A DNA stretch of 64,000 nucleotides. It comes from Trujillonella endophytica (GTDB taxonomy: Bacteria; Actinomycetota; Actinomycetes; Mycobacteriales; Geodermatophilaceae). The stretch covers positions 124,001 to 188,000 of the forward strand of contig NZ_JABGCI010000002.1 in assembly GCF_019799905.1 (NCBI RefSeq), in the 5' to 3' direction. The notes beneath the pieces were generated by a model. The model had not been told where the DNA came from and ran no database searches. It saw nothing but the letters and a program-made list of their open reading frames with translations. A program made the translations under genes and the position numbers. Below are positions 9,772 to 18,248 of this stretch, piece after piece (the stretch's first letter is position 1; every line of letters starts with the position of its first letter).

Positions 9772-9793
9772 GTCGACAGGTCGACCTGTCGAC
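9772..9793. promoter_or_regulatory. Perfect 22-bp palindrome, candidate operator
   Basis: The half-site GTCGACAGGTC is followed at once by its exact reverse complement, giving 22 bp of perfect dyad symmetry with no spacer. It lies 11 bp after the Spl-like stop and about 75 bp before the next start codon. No T-tract follows, so it fits a dimeric regulator site better than a rho-independent terminator. As RNA it could also form a 9-bp stem with a TCGA loop. Confidence 0.5.
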
Positions 9794-9867
9794 ACGGAGT
9801 GGTGGGGCTCCCACCGAGCGTGTGCGATCCTGGCTCGACAGCACTGTGCCTGCCGAGGGGGGAAGCC

Positions 9868-11532
9868 GTGCTCGCGTCCTCGTCGGCCGTCCCCGCGCAG
9901 GCCCTGCTGGCCTCGCTGCCGGACACGGTCGTGGTCGCCGACGGTGCCGGCCTCATCGCCTACGTCAACCCGGCGGTGACCATGCTGCTGGGCCACCGGC
10001 CGGAGGCGCTGATCGGCCAGCCCCTCACCGTCCTGATGCCCGAGCGCTACCGGCACGGGCACGGCGCCGGCTTCGCGCGCTTCCGGCGCACCGGGGAGGG
10101 CAAGCTGGTGGGGGCCACCACCCAGGTCCCGGCGCAGCACGTCGACGGGCACGAGATCGCCATCGACCTGACGCTGTCCCGGCTGGAGACCTCCCCCGAG
10201 GCCGGCCCCGACAGCGCGGTGGTGGTCGGCGTGCTCCGCGACGCGAGCACGACGATCCTGCTGGAGCGTCAGCTGGAGGTCAGCCGCTACCTCGCGGCGA
10301 CCCTGCGGGTCACCGCCGCGCTGACCGAGGCACCGGACGCCGACGTCGCCTTCGAACGACTGCTGCCCACCCTCTGCAACGAGCTGGGCTGGGACTGCGC
10401 GACCCTGTGGCAGCCCGACGAGACGGGGCGGCGGCTCTCCTACGGCGGCATCTGGGCGGTGCCCGGCGTGGACGTCGCCACCCTGCACGCGGCCAAGCAG
10501 TCCCTGTCCTTCGTCCGCGGGCAGGGGCTGCCCGGCCTGACCTGGCGCCGGCATGCCCCCGTGGCGGTCGAGGACCTGCAGGAGACCCCCCCGACCTACG
10601 GGGCGGCTGCCGCGCGCTCGGCCGGGTTCCACACGGGTGTGGCGTTCCCCGTCCTGCGCGGCGACACCCTCCTGGGCGTCTGCGAGCTGTTCACGCGGCA
10701 GCCCCGCCCGGTACCGCCCGAGCTCCTGGACGTGCTCGGCAACGCCGGCCGCCAGATCGGCCAGTTCCTCGGCCGGCTGCGCGCCGAGTCCGACGTGCGT
10801 GCCCTCGCCGACACCCTGCAGCGCAGCCTGCTGCCGTCGCTGCTGCCCACCGTCCCGGGTCTGCAGCTCGCCGCGCAGTACCGGCCCGGTGGCGGGTCCG
10901 CCCTGGTCGGCGGGGACACCTACGACGTCGTCCCGCTGCCCGACGGGCGCTGGATGGTGCTGATCGCCGACGTCTGCGGCACCGGCGCCGAGGCCGCGGC
11001 GGTGACCGCGCTGACCCGGCACACGGCCCGGGCCGCGGTCGCGACGTCCGGCGACCCGGCCGACGTCCTGGCGGCGGTCCACGCCGCCCTGGTGCACGAG
11101 CAGGCGGGCGGACCGCTGCGCTTCGTCACCGCCGCCTGCCTGGTCCTCGAGCCGGGCGCCGGCACCGTGCACGGGCGGCTGAGCATCGCGGGCCACCCCC
11201 GGCCGCTGCTGCGCCGCACCGAGGGCTGGGAGGAGGTCGGCGTCGTGGGGCTGCCGCTGGGCGTCGGCGACGACGCCCGGTTGGTGTCGGTGCCGCTGAC
11301 GCTGTCCCCGGGGTCCTCCCTGGTCCTCTACACCGACGGCGTCACCGAGGCCCGCGACGCCGAGGGCGAGCAGCTGGGCGAGGAGGGGCTGGTCCGCCTG
11401 CTCACCCGGCCCGGCCCCGACGTCGCCGAGTGCATCGCCGAGACCATCGCCACCGCCGTCCAGGCCCGGGCGGCGGCCTCCCCGTACGAGGCCGACGACC
11501 TCGCCGTCCTGGCGATCACCGTCCCCGTCTGA
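9868..11532 (+). CDS. PAS-GAF-SpoIIE phosphatase
   Basis: 554 residues. A PAS domain (~10-125; VVVADGAGLIAYVNPAVTMLLG, IGQPLTVLMPERYR) is followed by a GAF domain (~145-290; NELGWDCATLWQPD to GVAFPVLRGDTLLGVCELF) and a PP2C_SIGMA domain (~320-550; VGGDTYDVVPLPDGRW, IADVCGTGAEAAAVTAL, LVLYTDGVTEARDA). GTG at 9868 chosen because GAGGGGGGA lies 6 nt upstream; an open frame reaches 9799 but crosses no better site. Likely dephosphorylates an anti-anti-sigma factor in response to a redox, light or small-ligand cue. Single gene behind the 22-bp palindrome. Confidence 0.85.
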   Translation: MLASSSAVPAQALLASLPDTVVVADGAGLIAYVNPAVTMLLGHRPEALIGQPLTVLMPERYRHGHGAGFARFRRTGEGKLVGATTQVPAQHVDGHEIAIDLTLSRLETSPEAGPDSAVVVGVLRDASTTILLERQLEVSRYLAATLRVTAALTEAPDADVAFERLLPTLCNELGWDCATLWQPDETGRRLSYGGIWAVPGVDVATLHAAKQSLSFVRGQGLPGLTWRRHAPVAVEDLQETPPTYGAAAARSAGFHTGVAFPVLRGDTLLGVCELFTRQPRPVPPELLDVLGNAGRQIGQFLGRLRAESDVRALADTLQRSLLPSLLPTVPGLQLAAQYRPGGGSALVGGDTYDVVPLPDGRWMVLIADVCGTGAEAAAVTALTRHTARAAVATSGDPADVLAAVHAALVHEQAGGPLRFVTAACLVLEPGAGTVHGRLSIAGHPRPLLRRTEGWEEVGVVGLPLGVGDDARLVSVPLTLSPGSSLVLYTDGVTEARDAEGEQLGEEGLVRLLTRPGPDVAECIAETIATAVQARAAASPYEADDLAVLAITVPV

Positions 11533-11564
11533 CGAAGGGCCCGCGGCCGCCTACCGTGGCCGGC

Positions 11565-13067
11565 ATGGCGCGGGTGGCGGTGGTGGGCGCCGGGCTGGGG
11601 GGGCTCGCGGCGGCCGCCCGGCTGGCGGCCCTCGGTCACGACGTCACGGTGCTGGAGCAGGCGCCCACGGTCGGCGGCAAGCTCGGCTGGTACGCCCGCG
11701 ACGGCCACGGCTTCGACACCGGCCCGAGCCTGGTGACCCTGCCCCAGGTGTACCGGGACCTCTTCGCCGCCACGGGCGGTGCCCTGGAGGACTCCGTCGA
11801 CCTCGTCCGGCTCGACCCCGCCGTCGCCTACCGCTTCGCCGACGGCACGCGGCTCGCCGTCCCCGGTTCCGCCGCCGCGATCCCCGCGGCGATGGACGCG
11901 GCGCTGGGCGCGGACGCCGGGGCGCAGTGGGCCGCCCTCATGGACCGGGCCGCCGAGATGTGGCGGGTCACCGAGCAGCCGTTCCTCCGCTCACCGCTGG
12001 CCGGCGCGGCCACGCTCGCCCGGCTGGCCCGCAGCGCCCGGGACGTCGCGACCGTGGCGCCGTGGCGCACCCTGCGCGGGCTGGGCCGGGCGCACCTGCG
12101 CTCCCCCGAGCTCCGCGTGCTGCTGGACCGCTACGCGACCTACTCCGGCTCCGATCCCCGCCGCGCGCCGGGAGTGCTGGCCACCGTGCCGTACGCCGAG
12201 CAGGCCTTCGGCTCCTGGTACGTGCGCGGGGGGCTGCGCCGGCTGGCGCAGGCCGTCGCCGACCGCGCCGTCGAGCGGGGGGCGCGGATCCGCACCGGGG
12301 CGGCGGTGGACCGGGTGCTCGTCGAGGGCCGGCGGACGGCGGGCGTCGCGCTGTCCGGCGGCGAGGTGGTGCGCGCCGACGTCGTCGTCTCGGGTGCCGA
12401 CGCCGCCGCCCTCTACCGGGACCTGCTGCCCCCGCTGCGGCAGGCCCGGCGGGTGCGCCGGGACCTGGCGCGCAGCACCCCCTCCCTGTCGGGCTTCGTG
12501 CTGCTGCTCGCGCTGCGCGGGCGCACCGCGGACCTGGCCCACCACACCGTGCTCTTCCCGGCGGACTACGACGCCGAGTTCGACGCGGTGTTCGGCGTCG
12601 GCCGGCACCGGGGCGCGCCCCGGCCGGTCGACGACCCGACCGTCTACGTGAGCGCCCCCGACGACCCGGCGACCCGGCCGGACGACGGCAGCGAGTCCTG
12701 GTTCGTGCTGGTCAACGCGCCGCGGCACGACCCGGCCGGCGGCGTCGACTGGGACGAGCCGGGGCTGGCCGACCGCTACGCCGGCCGGGTGCTGGACGTC
12801 CTCGCGCGGCGTGGGCTGGACGTGCGCGACCGGCTGCGCTGGTGCGTGACCCGCACCCCCGCCGACCTGGCGCGGGAGACCCGCAGCGTCGGCGGCTCGA
12901 TCTACGGCACCTCGAGCAACGGCGCCCGGGCGGCGTTCCTGCGCCCCGGCAACGCCGGCCCCGTGCCGGGCCTGTTCCTGGTGGGCGGCTCGGCGCACCC
13001 CGGCGGCGGGCTGCCGCTGGTGACGCTGTCCGCGGAGATCGTGGCCCGGCTGGTCGGCCCGGCCTGA
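11565..13067 (+). CDS. CrtI/CrtN-family carotenoid desaturase or oxidase
   Basis: 500-residue FAD-dependent phytoene-desaturase family protein. The N-terminal dinucleotide fold is [18 protein letters not shown] (~4-21), followed by VGGKLGWYARDGHGFDTGPSLVTLP, typical of CrtI. The C-terminal FAD motif GGSAHPGGGLPLVTLSAEIV ends the protein. Substrate (phytoene, diapophytoene or a late carotene as in CrtD/CrtO) cannot be told from sequence alone. No crtB or crtE neighbour is visible, so it may act on imported or distantly encoded intermediates. Followed 13 bp later by a family 1 palindromic element. Confidence 0.82.
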   Translation: MARVAVVGAGLGGLAAAARLAALGHDVTVLEQAPTVGGKLGWYARDGHGFDTGPSLVTLPQVYRDLFAATGGALEDSVDLVRLDPAVAYRFADGTRLAVPGSAAAIPAAMDAALGADAGAQWAALMDRAAEMWRVTEQPFLRSPLAGAATLARLARSARDVATVAPWRTLRGLGRAHLRSPELRVLLDRYATYSGSDPRRAPGVLATVPYAEQAFGSWYVRGGLRRLAQAVADRAVERGARIRTGAAVDRVLVEGRRTAGVALSGGEVVRADVVVSGADAAALYRDLLPPLRQARRVRRDLARSTPSLSGFVLLLALRGRTADLAHHTVLFPADYDAEFDAVFGVGRHRGAPRPVDDPTVYVSAPDDPATRPDDGSESWFVLVNAPRHDPAGGVDWDEPGLADRYAGRVLDVLARRGLDVRDRLRWCVTRTPADLARETRSVGGSIYGTSSNGARAAFLRPGNAGPVPGLFLVGGSAHPGGGLPLVTLSAEIVARLVGPA

Positions 13068-13080
13068 GCCGGGATCGGTC

Positions 13081-13146
13081 GAAGGGCCCCGTCCCCCTCA
13101 CGCCTCGCACGCTCGGCGCGAGCCTCTGGACGGGGCCGACGTAGGG
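13081..13146. repeat. Family 1 palindromic element, copy A
   Basis: Begins GAAGGGCCCCGTCC, ends GGACGGGGCCGAC, with an inner CTCGCACGCTCGGCGCGAG region, so it can fold into a long two-tier hairpin. Shares start, inner CTCGCA-GCTCG block and GGGGCCGA end with copies B (13491) and C (24452). Sits just behind crtI, where it could also end transcription. Confidence 0.65.
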
Positions 13147-13226
13147 AGGACGGCGTCCTCGCCGACGCCGCGGCGCCGGGACGGCCGCCGGGTCCCTGTC
13201 GGAGGCCCGTGACAGGGTCGACGGCG

Positions 13227-13734
13227 TGCGCACCGACCCGCCGGGACCGCATCCGAGACCGTCCAGCTGACCGGGTTCCTCGCCTACCAGCGGGAGACCC
13301 TCCTGCTGAAGACCGAGGGCCTCACCGGGGAGCAGCTGGGGCGGACGCTGCCGCCGTCCTCGCTCACCCTCGCCGGGCTGCTCCACCACCTGGCGCTGGT
13401 CGAGGAGTCCTGGTCGGTCGAGCGCTTCGCCGGCCGGCCCTCACCCGAGCCGTGGGCGGGCGTCGACTGGGACGGGACCCCCGACTGGCGGAAGGACCCC
13501 CTGCCCCCCACCACTCGCAAGCTCGCGGTGGGCCCCTGCAGGGGGCCGAACCGGCGGACCGACGAGGTCGTCGCGGCGGCCGGTGGCCTCGACGCGCTGT
13601 CCGTGGAGCCGCTGCGCGACGGCGGACGGTTCAGCCTGCGGTGGATGCTGCTGCACCTGCTCGAGGAGACGTCGCGGCACAACGGCCACGCGGACCTGCT
13701 GCGCGAGGCGGTCGACGGCGTCGTCGGGGAGTGA
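13227..13734 (+). pseudogene. Broken DinB/DUF664-family gene carrying a family 1 palindromic element
   Basis: The natural start GTGCGCACCGACCCGCCG reads MRTDPP and then runs into a stop, while the family body (LTGFLAYQRETLLLKTEGL, LTLAGLLHHLALVEESW, FSLRWMLLHLLEETSRHNGHADLLREAVDG) is in another frame that has no start codon after the stop at 13210. So there is an early frameshift. Between DW and TDEVVAAAGGLDALSV, 20-odd residues (RKDPLPPTTRKLAV...) are encoded by palindromic copy B rather than by family sequence. DinB proteins are four-helix, often metal-dependent thiol transferase-like proteins. A complete paralogue is at 26262-26774. Confidence 0.75.
13491..13550. repeat. Family 1 palindromic element, copy B (inside dinB)
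   Basis: GAAGGACCCCCTGC at the left, GCAGGGGGCCGAA at the right (outer stem CCCCCTGC/GCAGGGGG), inner CCCACC...GGTGGG stem around ACTCGCAAGCTCGC. Closely matches copy C at 24452. It keeps the dinB reading frame open across its ~60 bp. Confidence 0.75.
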
Positions 13735-13746
13735 GCGCGCCCGCCC

Positions 13747-14777
13747 TCAGCCCCGCCGGCCGGTGAGGGCGACGATCGGCGCACCCGGCGCCAGCCGCTC
13801 GGCGGCGACGCCCGTCAGCCCGGCCGCCCGCATCTGCTCGGCCAGCTCGCCGGTGTCCGGGAGCTCCATGGCCCCCTCCTGTGCCCGGAGGAGCAGGTCG
13901 AAGTGCCGGCTGAACGCGGCCGGGCCGGCCGCCGTGGTCACCACGACGAGCAGTCCCCCGGGCACAGGCAGCGGGTCAGGTCCGCCAGCAGGGGCGTCCG
14001 CTCACCGCGGGGCACGTAGTGGACGACGTTGGCGAGCAGCACGAGGTCCACCGGCTCGGCCAGGGGACCGGTGGGGTCGCCGAGGACCTGGCGGACGTCG
14101 GCCCGCACCACCGTGGACCGTCCGGCCAGCCCCCGTCCGGCCAGGGTGGCCTTGGCGAGCGCGGCAGCCCCGGCGTCGGTCTCGATGCCGATGCCGGCGG
14201 CCCCGGGCACGGTCTCCAGGACCGTGGCCAGTTGCAGCCCGGCACCGCAGCCCACGTCGAGCACCCGCCAGGGCTGCACGTCGGCGGCGGTACGCGTGAG
14301 CAGGGCCAGCACGAACGGCTCGAAGGCGGCGGAGACGCGGGCGATGACCGCTCCGCTGGTGGCGACGTCGCTCCGCCGTGGTCCGCCGGCCAGCAGCGGC
14401 CCCATCCCGCGGTACACGTCGGTGTGGAAGCCGGAGAACGCCTCGACGGCGGCCCGCACGAGGTCGTCGTCGACCACGGCGCGGCCGTCGGCGGTGACTG
14501 CCCACCGGTCGTGGTCCTGCCGGACGACCCCGGCGGCGGCCAGTGCGCGCAGGAACGCGGCCAGCAACTGCTCGTCGGCGGCGTCGCAGCGGCCGGCCAG
14601 CTCCGCGGTCCCCGCCGGCCGCTCGGCCAGGGCGTCCAGCAGCCCGGTGGACAGCCCGGCGCCGAGCTGGGCCAGCCGGATCGCCGCCTGGCCGTCGCGG
14701 GTGGCGCGCAGCCGCGGGCGCAGGTGCCCGCCGCGGAGCACCTCGAGGGCGGCGCGGGTCCTCAGCAGTCGCGGCAC
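13747..14777 (-). pseudogene. SAM-dependent methyltransferase with a -1 frameshift
   Basis: From a GTG at 14777 behind GGGAGGA, ~275 codons encode a winged-helix N-terminal domain (~1-110) and a class I methyltransferase domain with LDVGCGAGLQLATVLE (motif I) and LVLLANVVHYVP. In a run of five G near 13955 the frame shifts: one reading ends at CPGDCSSW-stop, the other continues LLVVVTTAAGPAAFSRHFDLLLRAQEGA to 13749, exactly the expected C-terminus. One extra G would restore ~343 residues. Resembles O-methyltransferases of the winged-helix class; substrate unknown. Homopolymer assembly error is possible. Confidence 0.75.
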
Positions 14778-14884
14778 GCTGGCTCCTCCCGACCGGTGTG
14801 CCACCACCATGGCCGGGGCGGAGTCCTCCGCGCCAGTGACCTCGCCGGCCCGGCGGCGCCGCTCCTCGCCGGCGGGCCGCCGGC

Positions 14885-16348
14885 TCAGCCGCGCGCCGCG
14901 CCCAGGCCCAGGACCGCGGCCAGGCCGAGCGCGCTGCGCGGGGCGTAGGCGGTCCGCCAGAGCCCGCCGTGCACCGCGCCGTGCGCCTCGTCCTGCCACG
15001 GGTGGTCGTGCCGCGGCCCGCCGCCGGTGTGCAGGTCGTGCACCAGCAGCGCGGCCATGAGCACGTTGGACGTCGCCGGCTCGAAGACCTCGACCCCGAA
15101 GCGGTGGGCGCCGGCGTAGGCGGCCGCGAGCGCCCGGTTCTTCAGCACCGAGCGGGTGCGGGTCGGCGGCGCGACGTTCATCGACACCGTCGTCCCGGCC
15201 GCCCGCGCCGAGGTCGCCCGCCAGCGCTGCAGCCGCTTGGCCAGCGCGTAGTTGGGCCCCTGCTGGGGGACGAGGCTGTCGTTGACGCCCGGGTCGGCGC
15301 CCGGCAGGTACCCCCGCTGGAGCAGGCGTCCCGCGGTGACCGTGCGCAGCGGGCGGACCAGCAGCTTCGCCGTCGCGGAGCGGCCGGCGTAGGCGCGCAC
15401 CGAGTGCTCGACCGCCTCGCCCGGCACGGCGAAGACGTCGGTGGGCGTGGCGAGGAACGCCAGCGCGGTGTCGGGGCGCTCCTGCTGCACGCGCAGCGTG
15501 AGGGCGTCGACGGCGGTGGAGACCCGCACGTTGTCCGCGCCGTCGGCGTAGACGTAGTCGCCGAGCACCAGGCTGCCGGGCAGTGCCGACAGCCAGTCGG
15601 CGACCGCGGGCGACTCGCCGACCAGGTCCACGCCGGCGACCTCGGCGAGGTCGCCGTCGGCCTGCGGCCCCACCGGGACGAGCAGGGTGCCCGCGCCGCG
15701 GCCGGCCGTCTCCAGCACCCGCCGCCACAGCGGCACCCGGGGCAGGTCGGCCCCGGCCACGCGCGCGCCCCAGCGCAGCAGCGCCGTGAGCGGCCCCATC
15801 TCCGCTCCGGCGCCGAGTACGACGACGGTCCGGTCGGGCAGCGACAGCCACTCCGGGTTGGCGGCGACGGTGCGCACCGCCTCGGCGGCGGAGGGCTCGA
15901 TGACCCCGCCGGTGACCCAGGAGTCGAGCCGGCGGGCGAGGTCGTCGCCGCGCAGCCGGCCGCCGCGGAACGGCAGGGAGAGCTCCCGCTCCGGCTCGGC
16001 GGCACCGCGCACCTCGCGGGTGGTCAGGGTCCGCGCGGCCGGGGCCGTCCCGAGGGTGGCCAGCGGCCGCTCCTCGCCGCCGACCGCGACGCGCATGCGG
16101 TCGTGCAGCGACGCCAGGCCGGCGTCGGCGATCGTGCGGGCCGCCACCGCGTCGCCCAGGCCGGCCTCGACCAGCCGGCGGAAGTGCACCAGGTAGCCCG
16201 CGCGCCAGTTGGTCTCCTGCTCGGCGGCGCGGGCGCCGGGCGGGTCGACCGCGCGCAGGGCGTCGGCGACGACGGCACGGCCGACGGCCGCGGTGCTGCG
16301 CCGGCCGTCGGGGCCGGCCGGGAAGACGACGCCGCTGTCGCCGGCCAC
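14885..16348 (-). CDS. Conserved protein of unknown function next to pepA
   Basis: 487 residues from a GTG at 16348, one base after the pepA stop, so almost certainly co-translated with it. No signal peptide. A glycine-rich strand-loop VVVLGAGAEMGP (~175-186) followed by WGARVAGADLPR (~193-204) looks like a Rossmann-type nucleotide or SAM/NAD site. The C-terminus contains short hydrophobic stretches (ALGLAAVLGLGAA). I recognise similar long actinobacterial proteins but no assigned activity. Context suggests an amino-acid or peptide-related role, weakly. Confidence 0.7.
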   Translation of the reverse strand: MAGDSGVVFPAGPDGRRSTAAVGRAVVADALRAVDPPGARAAEQETNWRAGYLVHFRRLVEAGLGDAVAARTIADAGLASLHDRMRVAVGGEERPLATLGTAPAARTLTTREVRGAAEPERELSLPFRGGRLRGDDLARRLDSWVTGGVIEPSAAEAVRTVAANPEWLSLPDRTVVVLGAGAEMGPLTALLRWGARVAGADLPRVPLWRRVLETAGRGAGTLLVPVGPQADGDLAEVAGVDLVGESPAVADWLSALPGSLVLGDYVYADGADNVRVSTAVDALTLRVQQERPDTALAFLATPTDVFAVPGEAVEHSVRAYAGRSATAKLLVRPLRTVTAGRLLQRGYLPGADPGVNDSLVPQQGPNYALAKRLQRWRATSARAAGTTVSMNVAPPTRTRSVLKNRALAAAYAGAHRFGVEVFEPATSNVLMAALLVHDLHTGGGPRHDHPWQDEAHGAVHGGLWRTAYAPRSALGLAAVLGLGAARG

Positions 16349-16349
16349 G

Positions 16350-17873
16350 TCAGTCCACCACCACGGGGAGCGGCTCGACCGGCGCCCCGGCCTCGAGCCA
16401 GCGCAGCAGCAGGCGGGCGCCCCAGCCGGTGCCGCCCTTGACCACCTCGGCGTCGTCGGAGCCCGCGCGGGCCGGCCCGGCGACGTCGAGGTGGGCCCAG
16501 GGCACCTCGCCGGCGAAGGGCAGGAGGAACAGCGCCGCCGTCGTGCCGCCCGGGTTGCCCGGCGCGTTGTTGGCGTCGGCGATGGTGCTCTCCAGCGCGT
16601 CGGCGTACTCCTCGGCCAGCGGCATCCGCCACACCCGCTCGCCGGCGTGACCGGCGGCCGTGGTCAGCGCCTGGGCCAGCCCGTCGGTGGTCGCGTACAG
16701 CCCCGCCGTCCGGCTGCCGAGGGCGGACTTCATCGCGCCGGTGAGGGTGGCGACGTCGACGAGCACGGTCGCCCCCAGCTCGAGCCGGGCGTGGGCGAGG
16801 GCGTCGGCGAGCACCATGCGGCCCTCCGCATCGGTGTTCAGCACCTCGGTGGTCCGCCCGCCGACGTGGCGCACGACGTCGCCGGGCCGGTAGGAGGTCC
16901 CGGAGACGGCGTTCTCCGCGGCCGGGACGACGGCGGTCACGGCGACCGGCAGCTCCAGGCGGGCCGCGGCGTGGAGGGCGGCGAGCACGGCCGCACCCCC
17001 GGCCATGTCGGTCTTCATCTCCCGCATGCCCGCTGTCGGCTTGATCGAGAGGCCACCGGTGTCGAAGGTGATCCCCTTGCCGACCAGGACGGGGTGGTCG
17101 CTGCCCGCGCCGGGCGGGCGGTAGCTCGCCACGACGACGCGGGGTGGGCTGGCCGAGCCCCCGCCGACGGCGAGCACGCCGCCGAAGCCGCCGGCCCGCA
17201 GCTCGTCGGGGCCCAGCACGGTGACCGTCACGGAGTCGAGCCCGGCCAGCCGCTGCTGCGCCTGGGCCGCCAGCCACTCGGGGGTCTTGGTGTTCGGTGG
17301 CGTGTTGACCAGGTCGCGGGCCCAGGCGACCGCCTCAGCGGTGATCCGGCCCGCGCGGGCCGCGGCCCCGACGGCGGGGTCGTCCGCGTCGGCGGCGACG
17401 ACGGCGACCTCGGTGAGGCGCGCCGGGTGCGGCCGGCTCGTGTCGCGGAACCGGTAACCGGCCAGGAGGGCGGCCTCGACCGCGGCCCGCACCTCGTCCG
17501 CGCCGGCGGGGGCGACCCCGTCCAGCGGCAGCACCAGGCGGCGGGCACCGAACTCGGCGAGGGTCTGCGCGCGCCGCACGGCGATGGCCACGTAGGAACG
17601 CAGGTCGGGCAGGGTGCCCGAGCCGATCCCGACGGCCACCACGCTGCGCGGCCGCCGGCCGGGGACGGGCAGGTTGGTGATCTTGCCCGCCGACCCGTTG
17701 TTGCCGGTGTCGCGCAGGGCACCGGCCAGCAGGTCGGCGGGGACGGGCGTGGCCCGGCCGGGGCCCGGCTCGGTCAGCCAGGACGGGAGGGTGCCGCTCG
17801 CGCCGACCGGCACCGCGAGCACGTCGTCCTCACCGAGCGGGGGCACGGCGGAGATGACGTCGACCCGCGGCAA
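16350..17873 (-). CDS. pepA: Leucyl aminopeptidase (M17)
   Basis: Cytosolic di-metal aminopeptidase that trims N-terminal residues from peptides. ~507 residues, the family length. Metal and active-site segments are all present: VGKGITFDTGGLSIKP, MKTDMAGGAAVL, the family signature NTDAEGRMVLADAL and a C-terminal HLDVAGPA. The start is uncertain: TTG at 17873 has no ribosome site, and the frame stays open upstream through an alanine/proline stretch to a CTG overlapping the DUF3117 stop. The hairpin at 17879-17917 lies in that disputed stretch. Confidence 0.92.
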   Translation of the reverse strand: MPRVDVISAVPPLGEDDVLAVPVGASGTLPSWLTEPGPGRATPVPADLLAGALRDTGNNGSAGKITNLPVPGRRPRSVVAVGIGSGTLPDLRSYVAIAVRRAQTLAEFGARRLVLPLDGVAPAGADEVRAAVEAALLAGYRFRDTSRPHPARLTEVAVVAADADDPAVGAAARAGRITAEAVAWARDLVNTPPNTKTPEWLAAQAQQRLAGLDSVTVTVLGPDELRAGGFGGVLAVGGGSASPPRVVVASYRPPGAGSDHPVLVGKGITFDTGGLSIKPTAGMREMKTDMAGGAAVLAALHAAARLELPVAVTAVVPAAENAVSGTSYRPGDVVRHVGGRTTEVLNTDAEGRMVLADALAHARLELGATVLVDVATLTGAMKSALGSRTAGLYATTDGLAQALTTAAGHAGERVWRMPLAEEYADALESTIADANNAPGNPGGTTAALFLLPFAGEVPWAHLDVAGPARAGSDDAEVVKGGTGWGARLLLRWLEAGAPVEPLPVVVD

Positions 17874-17878
17874 CGGCG

Positions 17879-17917
17879 CGGCCCCGGCCGCCGGCGTGGT
17901 GCCGGCGGCCGGGGCCG
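17879..17917. terminator. Strong hairpin between DUF3117 gene and pepA
   Basis: A perfect 17-bp GC stem (CGGCCCCGGCCGCCGGC and its complement) with a 5-nt GTGGT loop. It could end the DUF3117 transcript, or be coding if pepA starts upstream. No T-tract on either strand. Confidence 0.5.
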
Positions 17918-17962
17918 TGTCGCCCGGTGCGGGGCTGCCCGAGGGCAGGCTCGCCGCGGTGT

Positions 17963-18130
17963 TCAGCTGGTCGCGCCCTTCAGGGCCTCCGAGAGCGCCG
18001 TCGCCTCGTCGGGCGACAGCTCGACGACGAGACGTCCGCCGCCCTCGAGCGGTACCCGCATGACCAGGCCGCGCCCCTCCTTGGTGACCTCCAGGGGACC
18101 TTCACCCGTGCGCGGCTTCATGGCCGCCAT
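17963..18130 (-). CDS. DUF3117 small protein
   Basis: 55 residues, highly conserved across Actinobacteria: MAAMKPRTGEGPLEVTKEG start, then VMRVPLEGGGRLVVELSPDEA. Function unknown. ATG at 18130 fits the conserved start and has GGAGGC 5 nt upstream; a longer frame to 18208 adds unrelated sequence. Likely cytoplasmic, small beta-rich protein. Followed downstream by pepA on the same strand. Confidence 0.92.
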   Translation of the reverse strand: MAAMKPRTGEGPLEVTKEGRGLVMRVPLEGGGRLVVELSPDEATALSEALKGATS

Positions 18131-18248
18131 GCGTGCCTCCTTCGCCGGCCACCCGTCTCCTCTTCTGGCGACGGTGTGGCTCCTCTCCGTGCAGTGAGCT
18201 GCCCCCATGATCCCGTATGCCCGCCCGCGAGACCAACCTGGGACACCT

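Noticed and set aside
13138..13226. Extra hairpins around GAGGACGGCGTCCTC and CCCTGTC...GACAGGG before dinB
   Set aside because: Short stems, expected often at this GC content; not shared with either repeat family clearly enough.
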